This document shows, piece after piece, positions 27,043 to 37,354 of a stretch of DNA of 64,000 bases. Numbering within the stretch: the stretch's first letter is position 1; every line of letters starts with the position of its first letter. This DNA is from CAYLPJ01 sp964385465. GTDB lineage: Bacteria; Planctomycetota; Phycisphaerae; SM23-33. Where the stretch lies: NCBI GenBank assembly GCA_964385465.1, contig CAYLPJ010000036.1, positions 1 through 64,000 of the forward strand, read 5' to 3'. The notes below the pieces were generated by a model. The model was not told the DNA's origin. It saw nothing but the letters and a program-made list of their open reading frames with translations, and did not search any database. A program made the translations under genes and the position numbers.

Positions 27043-28272
27043 TCAATACTCCTTGGGCGTGGCGGGGCCGTAGGCGTCGGCCAGTCGTGCGGCGACGGTC
27101 TGCCCCAGCTCGCGGCAGGCGGCCAGGCCGTCGGCCTCGGGAACGTACTTCAGCCGCAGCGGGTCGCCCACCAGCTCGACGCCCATCGCCTCCATCTCGG
27201 CGGCAAGCTGCTTGGGGGCCTCGCCGCTCCAGCCGTAGGACCCGAAGGCCGCCCCGATCAGGCCCTCGGGGGCCAGGCCCTTCAGGTAGCAGAGCACGTC
27301 GGCGACGGTGGGGAAGATCTGGTTGTTGATCGTCGGCGAGCCGATCAGCAGCGCCCCGGCCTCGAGGACCTCGGTCGCCACGTCGCTGCGGTGGGCGCTG
27401 TTCAGCGGCAGCACGGCCGCGGGGGTCCCGCCGGCGGCGAGCCCGTCGGCGATGGCCTCGGCCATGTGCGCCGTGGTGTGCCACATCGTGTCGTACAGGA
27501 CCACCGCCCGGTTGCCCCGCGCGGCGCCCTGCCACCGCTTGTAGAGCTCCAGCACGCGGTCGAACCGCGTCCGCCAGAGCGGGCCGTGATCGGGCGCGAC
27601 CAGGTCGAACGCCAGCCCCGAGCCGGCGAGCTTCTCGATGGCCTTGCCCACCGGCCGGCCGAGGGGCATGAGGATGTTGGCGTAGTACTTGGCCAGCTCG
27701 TGGTCGAGCATCCAGCCGGGCAGCTCGTCGTCGAAGCGCTCGGTCGAGGCCAGGTGCATGCCGAAGGCGTCCTGGCTGAACAGCAGCTTCCGCCCGTGGA
27801 GGTAGCTGACCATGCTGTCGGGCCAGTGGCACATCCGGGTCTCGAAGAAGCTCAGCCGGTCGCCGCCGAGGTCGATCTCGTCGCCGTCGGCGATCTCGGT
27901 CAGGGGCACGGCGCCGTGGAAGTGCGCCTCGAGGGCCTTGGCGCCCATGCGGGAGCAGTAGACCGTCTCGGCGCCGACGGTGCGGACGACGCTCGGAAGG
28001 CAGCCGGAATGGTCCATCTCGGAGTGGTTGGAGACGATGACGTCGATCTTCGCCGGGTCGATCACCGACGCGATCCGCCGCATCATCTCGCCCTCGAACG
28101 GCGCCTTGACCGTGTCGATCAGGGCGGTCCGCTCCCCGCCGAGGACCAGGAACGCGTTGTAGGTGGTCCCCCGGCTGGTCGCGTAGCCGTGGAAGTTCCG
28201 GATCGCCCAGTCGATCGCGCCCACCCAGTAGACGTCGTCGGCCACCTTCGTCGCGGTGATACTCTCAGCCAT
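27043..28272 (-). CDS. fprA: Flavodiiron protein (A-type, O2/NO reductase)
   Basis: 409 residues. N-terminal metallo-beta-lactamase domain with di-iron ligands in NHSEMDHSG (about 83-91), RMCHWPDSM (His near 148) and PDHGP (His near 227); C-terminal flavodoxin domain with the FMN loop YDTMWHTTAHMA (about 259-270) and SPTINNQIFPTV. It reduces O2 to water (or NO to N2O) using electrons from rubredoxin, detoxifying oxygen in anaerobes. It directly precedes nqrB with a 26-base gap, so it takes the place where nqrA is normally found. Start ATG 28272 has a GAGG ribosome site. Confidence 0.95.
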   Translation of the reverse strand: MAESITATKVADDVYWVGAIDWAIRNFHGYATSRGTTYNAFLVLGGERTALIDTVKAPFEGEMMRRIASVIDPAKIDVIVSNHSEMDHSGCLPSVVRTVGAETVYCSRMGAKALEAHFHGAVPLTEIADGDEIDLGGDRLSFFETRMCHWPDSMVSYLHGRKLLFSQDAFGMHLASTERFDDELPGWMLDHELAKYYANILMPLGRPVGKAIEKLAGSGLAFDLVAPDHGPLWRTRFDRVLELYKRWQGAARGNRAVVLYDTMWHTTAHMAEAIADGLAAGGTPAAVLPLNSAHRSDVATEVLEAGALLIGSPTINNQIFPTVADVLCYLKGLAPEGLIGAAFGSYGWSGEAPKQLAAEMEAMGVELVGDPLRLKYVPEADGLAACRELGQTVAARLADAYGPATPKEY

Positions 28273-28346
28273 CGTGTGCTGCCTCGTGCGCTGCCGGCGC
28301 CGTCCTGCCGCGCGCCCTACATAAGCTCGCCCAATACCCGTTTCCG

Positions 28347-28363
28347 CCGGGGTTGCGCCCCGG
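28347..28363 (-). terminator. Small hairpin after the ferritin-like gene (weak)
   Basis: CCGGGG-TTGCG-CCCCGG, 6-bp stem, 51 bases past the stop of the ferritin-like gene and ahead of fprA on the same strand. No U-run; could be chance. Confidence 0.25.
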
Positions 28364-28413
28364 TCCTGCTCCGCGGCCCGCGCGCCGCCCGCCGACGGGC
28401 CGCCGGCCACCGG

Positions 28414-28908
28414 TCACTGCGCGCTGCCGAGGGCCTGGAGTTTCTTGGTCAGCGTCGCGATGTGCCCGACCTCCTGGTCGATGATCGCGTCGATCTTCTC
28501 CTTGCCTCCATTGACGGGCACCATGCCCTTCATGGTGACGTAGAAGAGGATCGAGTCCTTCTCCAGCCCGATGGCGCGGTCGAGGATGTCCTCGGTCGTC
28601 TCGGCGCCGGTGAGGCCCTCGGCGGGCTTGACCGACAGGTCGAAGATCTTGCCCTCGACCATCGCCTGGAGGTACAGCCCGCCCTCGCCCATGGGGTCGG
28701 CCGTGGCGGTGCCCGGGCCCGGCAGGCGATCCTTCATCTGCTGGAACGTCTGCTCGTGGTCGTCCTCCATGGCCGCCAGATCCAGCAGCGTCTGCCGCAG
28801 GGACGCGTCCGTGGCGTTCTCGGCGGCCTTGCGGTAGAACTCCGAGCCGTTCCGCTCGATCTGCACCGCCATGGTGTAAATCTCGTTCGGTTGGAAGGTG
28901 ACGGGCAT
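28414..28908 (-). CDS. Ferritin-like di-iron protein (rubrerythrin-type domain)
   Basis: 164 residues in a four-helix-bundle pattern: AVQIERNGSEFYRKAAEN (about 15-32), AAMEDDHEQTF (about 45-55), GLEKDSILFYVTMKGM (about 114-129), IDQEVGHIATL (about 145-155). The Glu and ExxH ligands for two irons are all present. It lacks a rubredoxin domain, so it is not a full rubrerythrin. Likely peroxide reduction or iron handling. It starts within the ferritin stop codon (TGATG, one-base overlap). Confidence 0.85.
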   Translation of the reverse strand: MPVTFQPNEIYTMAVQIERNGSEFYRKAAENATDASLRQTLLDLAAMEDDHEQTFQQMKDRLPGPGTATADPMGEGGLYLQAMVEGKIFDLSVKPAEGLTGAETTEDILDRAIGLEKDSILFYVTMKGMVPVNGGKEKIDAIIDQEVGHIATLTKKLQALGSAQ

Positions 28909-29423
28909 CACTCTTCTCCTTCGGGCGGCGCGGCGAAGGACCGCTGGCCCAGCTCGCGGTCGAGCATGAACAGCCCGCCGGGCGCCCCGGCCATGCGCTG
29001 GAGCTTGTTGAGGATGTCTTCGGCGGAGGCCTCTTCCTCGACCTGCTCGGTGACGTACCACTGGAGGAAGATCTCCGTGGCGGTGTCGACCTCCTCGCGC
29101 GCAAGCTTGACCAGCGCGTGGATCCGCCCGGTGACGACGCGCTCGTGCTCCAGGGTCGCCTGGAAGACCGCCTCGGGGGAGTCCCACTCCGTGTCCGGGC
29201 CCTCGATGGGCTTGAGCAGCACCCGCCCGCCGCGCTCGTTGACGTAGTGGAAGAACTTCATCGCGTGGGCCGTCTCCTCCTTCACCTGGCAGTCCATCCA
29301 GGTGGCGAAGCCCGGGAGGTTCTCGGCCTCGAAGTACGACTGCATCGACAGGTACAGATACGCCGAGTACAGCTCGGCGTTGATCTGGTCGTTGATCGCT
29401 TCCTGCATCTTCTCGCTGATCAT
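28908..29423 (-). CDS. ftnA: Ferritin
   Basis: 171 residues, bacterial non-haem ferritin. Ferroxidase ligands: Glu in QINAELYSAYLYLSMQ (about 13-28), the ExxH pair in KEETAHAMKFFHYVNERGG (about 48-66), and QWYVTEQVEEE (about 120-130). It stores iron and consumes peroxide or O2. Part of a run with the ferritin-like protein (one-base overlap) and desulfoferrodoxin (6-base gap), forming an oxygen-defence operon. Confidence 0.94.
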   Translation of the reverse strand: MISEKMQEAINDQINAELYSAYLYLSMQSYFEAENLPGFATWMDCQVKEETAHAMKFFHYVNERGGRVLLKPIEGPDTEWDSPEAVFQATLEHERVVTGRIHALVKLAREEVDTATEIFLQWYVTEQVEEEASAEDILNKLQRMAGAPGGLFMLDRELGQRSFAAPPEGEE

Positions 29424-29429
29424 GCTCTC

Positions 29430-29807
29430 TTATCCTTTCCACAGCCCGTGAACGTTGCAGAACTCACGGGCCGTCAGCCCCTCGGCCGGGCAGGGGAAGA
29501 ACGCCTCGGGCTCGTCTCCGGGGTTGAGAAACTGCTTGTAGGACGCCCCGCCGCTGGAGACCTCGATCCACTGGATCCAGTGCTTGGCCTCCATCGGATG
29601 GGCCTGCTCCTTGCCCACGCGGACCTTCACCCCGCCGTCGACGGCCTCGATGAAGGGCACGTGCTTCTCGTTGCTGGCGTCTTCGGTCTTGGCCTCCATC
29701 AACTGCATGGGCTCGCCGCAGCAGACCAACTCGCCGGCGCCGCCGTCGAGGGCCTCGGCCACGATGCCGCAGACCTGGCACTTGTAGATCCTCTTCCGTT
29801 CGGTCAT
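29430..29807 (-). CDS. dfx: Desulfoferrodoxin (superoxide reductase, two-iron type)
   Basis: 125 residues. N-terminal FeS4 centre from IYKCQVCGIV and LVCCGEPM (Cys 10, 13, 29, 30). C-terminal catalytic Fe(His)4Cys site: EKHVPFIE, HPMEAKHWIQWIE and FCNVHG. It reduces superoxide to peroxide, with electrons from rubredoxin. Both centres are intact, so class II (2Fe) SOR. Followed by ferritin and a ferritin-like protein that can dispose of peroxide and iron. Confidence 0.95.
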   Translation of the reverse strand: MTERKRIYKCQVCGIVAEALDGGAGELVCCGEPMQLMEAKTEDASNEKHVPFIEAVDGGVKVRVGKEQAHPMEAKHWIQWIEVSSGGASYKQFLNPGDEPEAFFPCPAEGLTAREFCNVHGLWKG

Positions 29808-29911
29808 GGGTTCCGCCTTTCGTTCGGGGTCCTTGGAAGTTCAGACGCCGGCGCCGGGCGGACGGAAACCGCCTCGGGCCCGCCGACGGTGCGTGATATC
29901 CTGCGCCCGGC

Positions 29912-30997
29912 CTAGGCCGATGTCAATTCCGCGATGGCCGCCAACGCGCCGCTGTAGTCCGGCTCGTCGGTCATCTCCGGGACGATCTCGCGGTAGACCA
30001 CCTTGCCCTCGCCGTCCAGCACGAACACCGCCCGGGCCAGGAGGCGCAGCTCCTTGATCAGCACGCCGAGGGCCTCCCCCGCCGCGGCGTCGCGGTGGTC
30101 CGACAGCGCCTGCACCCGCTCCACGTCGGCGGCACCGCACCAGCGGGCCTGGGCGAACGGAAGGTCCATGCTGATCGCCAGGACCTTCACGTCCGCGTTC
30201 ATCTTCGTCGCCTCCTCGTTGAACCGCCGGACCTCCCGGTCGCAGACCGACGTGTCCAGCGACGGGACCGTCAGCAGCACCACCGGCGAGCCGCGAAGCG
30301 ACGACAGCGCCACCTCCGACAAGTCGTTGGCCAGCACGGTGAAGTCGGGCACCTGCTCGCCGACCGACGGCGCCTTGCCCTGGAGCGTCAGCGGGTTCCC
30401 CTTGAACGTTACGGCCTCGTTGCGTTCGGGCATGTTGTCTTCCTTTCTCGTCTGCTCGGGTGGGCCGGGCTCTGCCCCGGCCGGGAGGGCCGACTCGATC
30501 GCGGCCCGGTATTCACGTTCGCTCTTGACGCCCAGCCAGCGGTCGACGACCTGCCCGCCGGCGAACAGGACCACCGTCGGCGTCCCCCGGATGCCGTATC
30601 GCTGCGCCAGCGAGGGCACCTGACGGACGTTGACGCGGACCACCGCGGCCCGGCCCTCGTAGGCCTCGGCCAGCGAGGCGATCGTCGGCTCGAGCCTCGT
30701 ACACGGCGGGCAGCCGGGCTGATGGAAATCCGCCAGCACGGGCCGGCCCGACGCCAGCAGCTCGTCGAACTCCGCCGCGTCGGCGACCGCCGGCGCCCCG
30801 CCGCCGCCCTCGCTGGCGAACCGCCCGCCGCCGATGTGCGACGACGCCACAAGCGCCCCGACAATTGCGCCCACGATGGCGGCGCCGACCGGGTGGCAGG
30901 TCAACGGGCACGTCCCGCCGCGGGAGCGGAGGATCGACCCGATGAGGGCCCCGATCAGCAGCCCGGCCGCGGCGCCTAACACCACGCGAAACCACAT
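29912..30997 (-). CDS. Membrane-anchored thioredoxin fused to thiol peroxidase (Tpx)
   Basis: 361 residues in one uninterrupted frame. Residues 1-70: two hydrophobic helices around a TCPLTCHP cysteine pair. Residues about 75-175: thioredoxin domain with active site PGCPPCTRLEP and the cis-Pro in RGTPTVVLF. Residues about 189-361: atypical 2-Cys peroxiredoxin (Tpx) with peroxidatic Cys in LDTSVCDREV and resolving Cys in ARWCGAADVERV. At the junction an AAGGAAG ribosome site precedes an in-frame ATG (30433), so a free 173-residue Tpx may be made as well. Start ATG 30997 has AGGAGA 9 bases upstream. It pairs a reductase with its peroxidase. Confidence 0.85.
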   Translation of the reverse strand: MWFRVVLGAAAGLLIGALIGSILRSRGGTCPLTCHPVGAAIVGAIVGALVASSHIGGGRFASEGGGGAPAVADAAEFDELLASGRPVLADFHQPGCPPCTRLEPTIASLAEAYEGRAAVVRVNVRQVPSLAQRYGIRGTPTVVLFAGGQVVDRWLGVKSEREYRAAIESALPAGAEPGPPEQTRKEDNMPERNEAVTFKGNPLTLQGKAPSVGEQVPDFTVLANDLSEVALSSLRGSPVVLLTVPSLDTSVCDREVRRFNEEATKMNADVKVLAISMDLPFAQARWCGAADVERVQALSDHRDAAAGEALGVLIKELRLLARAVFVLDGEGKVVYREIVPEMTDEPDYSGALAAIAELTSA

Positions 30998-31101
30998 CGA
31001 TACACATCTCCTGTTCGGTCCGGGCGACCACCCGCCCGGCGTGTCGCTGAATTGTAGGCCCCCGAACCGCCCATGTCCGTGGGTTCCCGAGGGAATGCCC
31101 G

Positions 31102-31188
31102 GCTCGAAAACTAGGGACGGTTGCATCTTCAGGGCCCCGCTTTGCGGGGAGCTTGCCCGAAAAATGCAACCGTCCCTAGTTTTCGAGC
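31102..31188. repeat. Palindromic intergenic element, copy B
   Basis: Perfect 25-bp inverted arms beginning GCTCGAAAACTAGGGACGGT (31102-31126 and 31164-31188), then a less perfect stretch, GGGC/GCCC shoulders, and a central CCCCGC-TTT-GCGGGG hairpin (31135-31149). Same layout as copy A. The TAG of the right arm (31176-31178, minus strand) is the stop codon of the permease gene. It lies between that gene and the thioredoxin-Tpx gene. Confidence 0.85.
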
Positions 31189-32435
31189 TCCGCGCCGTAG
31201 CCCAGGGACTCCACCGCTCGGGTGAGCTCGGCGGGGTCCGCCTCGCCGCGGACCGTCGCCCGCCCGCCGGGCAGGTCCACCGCCGCAGACGCGACGCCGC
31301 CGACCTCCCCCAGCGCCCGCTCGACGGCCTCCTTGCAGTGCGTGCAGGTCATCCCCGTCACGCGCAGGTCGGTCCGCGGCGCGGCCGAGGGGTCGGCGTC
31401 GGCCTCGCTCTTCTCGCTGCCCCCGCGGGCACCGAACAGCGAGCGGAACGTTCCGACGCCCAGCACGGCCAGCAGGGCGACGGCACTGACCCACTGGACG
31501 GGCTTGGGGATCATCCAGCCCGTGGCCGGCTCAGCCGCCGTGCCGGTGGTGGTGAGGATCTGGTCCAGCGCCAGCCCGGCGACCAGGGCGGTGACCGCCA
31601 CGCTGGCGAGGTAGACGACGGCGGTGCGGGTGCCCATCACGCGCCAGATGGTCGTCAGCGTGGCGATGTTGGTCGCCGGCCCGGTCATCAGGAACGCCAG
31701 GGCCGCCCCCGGCGAGACGCCCTTGGCCACCAGCGCAGCCGCCAGGGGCACCGAGGCGACCGCGCAGACGTAGATGGGGATGCCCACCGCCATCATGACC
31801 AGCATGGCCAGCACCCCGCCGCCGAGGGCCGGGCCGAAGAAGTCCTCGGGCACCAGGGCGGTGATCAGCGCCGCGGCCACCAGTCCGGCGAGCATCGCCT
31901 TGCCGATGTCCCGCGGCAGGACGCCGAAGCCGTAGCGCAAGGCGGCGCCGACCTTGCTGCCGCCCTCGACCCGCGGCTGGCTGCCGGCTGCGGGGATCGT
32001 CTCGGGGGCCTCGTCCTTCCTGCCGGCCACCAGGTCGGTCACGATGCCCCCCACAACGCCGCTGACCAGCGCCACCGCGGTGCGGAACAGTGCGAAGGGC
32101 CAGCCCAGCAGGCTGAGGGTCACCAGCACGCTGTCGACGCCGTCCTGGGGCGTGGCGATCAGGAACGCCACCGTCGCCCCCCGCCCGGCGCCGTGCCGCC
32201 GAAGCGACGCGCCCACGGGGATGACCCCGCAACTGCACAGGGGCAGGGGGATGCCGAACCCGGCCGCCTTCACGGCCGGCCAGGGACCCCGCCCGCCGAG
32301 GTGCTTCTCGACCGTCTCGGTGCGGACCACCACCGACAGCACCCCGGCCACAAGGAACCCGAACAGCAGATACGGCGCCATTTCCGCCAGCACAGCCCAG
32401 AAGGCCACGACGATTTCAAGCAGCACATCCAGCAT
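31176..32435 (-). CDS. Permease (DUF318/ArsP-like) with C-terminal heavy-metal-associated domain
   Basis: 419 residues. Membrane permease core with the PLPLCSCGVIPVG signature (about 64-76), ATPQDGVDSVLV and the second repeat FLMTGPATNIATLT (about 244-257). A C-terminal HMA domain carries GMTCTHCKEAVERAL (about 359-373), whose CxxC binds soft metals. This architecture matches SO_0444-type Cu/Zn efflux permeases. The disordered linker is acidic (about 325-350). Its last residues and TAG stop (GAELEN*) lie inside palindrome copy B. Metal efflux is family knowledge; the metal is not shown by sequence. Confidence 0.87.
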   Translation of the reverse strand: MLDVLLEIVVAFWAVLAEMAPYLLFGFLVAGVLSVVVRTETVEKHLGGRGPWPAVKAAGFGIPLPLCSCGVIPVGASLRRHGAGRGATVAFLIATPQDGVDSVLVTLSLLGWPFALFRTAVALVSGVVGGIVTDLVAGRKDEAPETIPAAGSQPRVEGGSKVGAALRYGFGVLPRDIGKAMLAGLVAAALITALVPEDFFGPALGGGVLAMLVMMAVGIPIYVCAVASVPLAAALVAKGVSPGAALAFLMTGPATNIATLTTIWRVMGTRTAVVYLASVAVTALVAGLALDQILTTTGTAAEPATGWMIPKPVQWVSAVALLAVLGVGTFRSLFGARGGSEKSEADADPSAAPRTDLRVTGMTCTHCKEAVERALGEVGGVASAAVDLPGGRATVRGEADPAELTRAVESLGYGAELEN

Positions 32436-32583
32436 CCGCAGTCCTTTCGCAGTCCAACCGCCTCATTGTAGGACCGTGTGCAGCATGCGGGGAGCGGCGG
32501 GGGGCACGCAACTCGCTCGCGGACATGGACCAGTTCCTCGCCGGAGGGATAGTCCTGGCTGTATGAGCACGCGGAGACGCCCC

Positions 32584-32803
32584 ATGACAGCGGCGGTGAG
32601 CAGAGACGAAGCGCCCGGCCTCGCCGACAACATGCCCGGCAGCGCGACCTGGGACGATCCCATGCACGGAATCTACGTCCGCCAGGTCATCGAGAAAGGC
32701 ATCCCCGCCGGCCGCACGACAGACGTCCGATGGGTACGCGCCGGCCACGGCCTGCCCGAACGAACGTGCACGGGACGGAACCGGCCCGGCCCCATTGCCC
32801 GCC

Positions 32804-32823
<20 letters not shown>
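32584..32823 (+). pseudogene. Degenerate antitoxin-like gene
   Basis: Reads MTAAVSRDEAPGLADNMPGS, then TWDDPMHGIYVRQVIEKG and PAGRTTDVRWVRAGHGLPE. This follows the common antitoxin pattern WDDLMYEIYVRQAIE.GLADSEAGR....EVR..FGLPE, with about three residues missing before AGR and an unrelated tail after LPE. No toxin gene follows. Its 3' end overlaps the 3' end of gyrB on the other strand. A GGAGA ribosome site precedes the ATG. The rest of the gap 32436-32583 shows nothing. Confidence 0.45.
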
Positions 32824-35293
<2,470 letters not shown>

Positions 35294-35344
35294 CTCTCCT
35301 CGGTCAACGATGCTTGCAAGTTCAATTCCAACAGCAGGATACGG

Positions 35345-35375
35345 CGACGAACAATCATACGCCGACGATCATACG
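35345..35375 (-). promoter_or_regulatory. gyrB upstream region with duplicated CGTATGAT
   Basis: On the minus strand CGTATGATcGTCG and CGTATGATtGTTCGTCG stand next to each other in an unusually AT-rich patch 52-82 bases before the gyrB ATG. TATGAT is a good -10 hexamer, so these may be two promoters or a duplicated binding site. The wider gap 35294-35558 also holds the leader of the divergent cobalamin adenosyltransferase gene. Confidence 0.4.
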
Positions 35376-35558
35376 ATTATCGCACAATCCCCCCGCACAC
35401 GCCAGCGAAAAGCGCCCGGAATGCCCCGCCCGCCCCCCGCCGGGCGGGGGCAGGCGATCGGGCTTCGGCAAGCGGCCGGCGGCGGGGGCGGGCCGGGTGG
35501 TTCCCCGGGCCCGGCGGGTCCGCTACAATGCGCCCGCAACACCCACGGAAGGGACACG

Positions 35559-36104
35559 ATGAAGATCTACACCCGAAACGGAGACGCCGGCGACACCATC
35601 CGCCTCGACGGGCAGCGCGTCCGCAAGTGCCATCCCCTCGTCATCGCCGGCGGGGCCGTCGACGAACTCGGCGCCCACGTCGGGCTCTGCCTCGCCGCCG
35701 GACGGGAGACCGGCAGCTTCGCCGACGTTCTCGAACTCGTCCAGCGCGACCTGTTCGCCGTCGGCGCCGCCCTCGCGGCGGCGGGAACCGCGCTGACCGT
35801 CCCGGCCGCGGTCGACGACGCGACGGTCGAGCGCCTCGAGGCCGACATCGACGCCGCCAGCGCCGAACTGCCCCCGCTGAACGCCTTCATCCTGCCCGGC
35901 GGCTCGGAGCTGGCTGCGAGGCTGCACGTCGCACGGTGCGTCTGCCGGCGGGCCGAGCGGGAGGTCGTCGCCGCCGTCGAGGCCGGCTGCGGAATCCCCG
36001 AGATCGTCCTGCAATACCTCAACCGCCTCGGCGACCTGCTGTTCGCCCTCGCGCGGCGGGCGAACCTCGCCGCCGGGGCCGAGGACCGGACGTGGCAACG
36101 ATGA
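35559..36104 (+). CDS. ATP:cob(I)alamin adenosyltransferase, PduO type
   Basis: 181 residues, all-helical. It starts MKIYTRNGDAGDT, the ATP-binding N-terminus of the PduO family, followed by VDELGAHVGLCLA (about 40-52), LPGGSELAARLHVARCVCRRAER (about 112-134) and the C-terminal LNRLGDLLFALAR (about 154-166). It attaches the 5'-deoxyadenosyl group to cobalamin to make coenzyme B12. A GGAAGGG ribosome site precedes the ATG. truD overlaps its stop by four bases. Confidence 0.92.
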   Translation: MKIYTRNGDAGDTIRLDGQRVRKCHPLVIAGGAVDELGAHVGLCLAAGRETGSFADVLELVQRDLFAVGAALAAAGTALTVPAAVDDATVERLEADIDAASAELPPLNAFILPGGSELAARLHVARCVCRRAEREVVAAVEAGCGIPEIVLQYLNRLGDLLFALARRANLAAGAEDRTWQR

Positions 36105-37354
36105 CCGGACCGCCCGAGCTGCCGCTGCTGACCGCCGACCTGCCGGGCATCGGCGGGACGATCAAGCAGCGCCTCGAAGATTTCCGCGTCGACGAGGTGG
36201 GCCTCTACGAGCCCTCCGGCGAGGGCACGCACGTGTACTTCCGGGTGACCAAGGCGGGCATCCCCACGCCGGAGGCGGTCTCGCGGCTGGCGCGATACCT
36301 GAACCTCCGCCCGCACGACATCGGCATCGCCGGGCTCAAGGACGCCCGCGCCGTCGCCACCCAGCGGATGAGCGTCGAGCACGTGCCCCCCGAGCGGCTT
36401 GAGGGCTTTCGCGACCGGCAGATGTCCGTCGAGGTTCTCGGCCTGCACACCAACAAGCTCCGCCCGGGGCACCTCGCCGCCAACCGGTTCACCATCCGCA
36501 TCCGCGACGTCGGCGCCGAGGCGCTGCCCGCCGCCGAGGCCAAGCTCGCCGTCCTGACACGCCGCGGCGTGCCCAACGCCTTCGGCGAGCAGCGGTTCGG
36601 GGCGCGAGCGGATACCGCCGACCTCGGCCGGGCGCTCGTCGCGGGCGACCTCGACGAGTTCGTCGCCCTCTATCTCGGCCGGGGTGCCCCCGACGACCCG
36701 CCCGACTGCCGCGCCGCCCGCGAGGCCTTCGACGCCGGGGACTACGACCGCGCCATGAAACGCTGGCCGAGGCACTACGCCGCACAACGCCGGGCCCTGG
36801 CGGCGTTCCGCAAGAAGCGCCGCCCCGCCGACGCGGTCCGCGCGACCGACAAGCGGATGAAGCGGCTGTTCGTCTCGGCCTTCCAGAGCGAGATCTTCAA
36901 CGACGTGCTCGCCGCCCGCCTGCCCACGCTCGACCGCGTGCTCGAAGGCGACCTCGCCGAGAAGGCCGACAACGGCGCGGTCTTCGCCGTCGAGGACGCC
37001 GCCGCCGAGCAGCCGCGGTGCGAACGGTTCGAGATCAGCCCGACCGGGCCGATCGTCGGCTACCGCGCCCGCCTGGCCGGCGGCGAGCCGGGCCGGATCG
37101 AGCGGGCCGCCCTCGACCGCAACGAGATCGCGCCCGAGGCCTTCCGCAACCTCGGCCCCCTGCGGGCCAAGGGCACGCGGCGGGCGCTGCGCTTCGCCCT
37201 CGGCGACCCCGCCCTGACCGCCGGCGCCGACGAGCACGGGCCCTACGTCGAGATCTCCTTTGCCGCGACCAGCGGCTCCTACGCCACCGTCGCCGTCCGG
37301 GAGATCACCGGGCCGGCACCCGCCGCCGAACAGCACCGAAAGGAGTCACCATGA
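36101..37354 (+). CDS. truD: tRNA pseudouridine synthase TruD
   Basis: 417 residues. Converts U13 of tRNA to pseudouridine. Catalytic Asp is in IAGLKDARAVATQ (about 77-89); other family blocks are IKQRLEDFRVDEV (about 20-32), NRFTIRIRD, VPNAFGEQRFGARAD (about 156-170) and SAFQSEIFNDVLAARL (about 262-277). The ATG overlaps the upstream stop (ATGA); a GTG three codons earlier is possible. The stop overlaps the sulfatase ATG in the same way, giving a tightly coupled three-gene run of unrelated functions. Confidence 0.94.
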   Translation: MTGPPELPLLTADLPGIGGTIKQRLEDFRVDEVGLYEPSGEGTHVYFRVTKAGIPTPEAVSRLARYLNLRPHDIGIAGLKDARAVATQRMSVEHVPPERLEGFRDRQMSVEVLGLHTNKLRPGHLAANRFTIRIRDVGAEALPAAEAKLAVLTRRGVPNAFGEQRFGARADTADLGRALVAGDLDEFVALYLGRGAPDDPPDCRAAREAFDAGDYDRAMKRWPRHYAAQRRALAAFRKKRRPADAVRATDKRMKRLFVSAFQSEIFNDVLAARLPTLDRVLEGDLAEKADNGAVFAVEDAAAEQPRCERFEISPTGPIVGYRARLAGGEPGRIERAALDRNEIAPEAFRNLGPLRAKGTRRALRFALGDPALTAGADEHGPYVEISFAATSGSYATVAVREITGPAPAAEQHRKESP

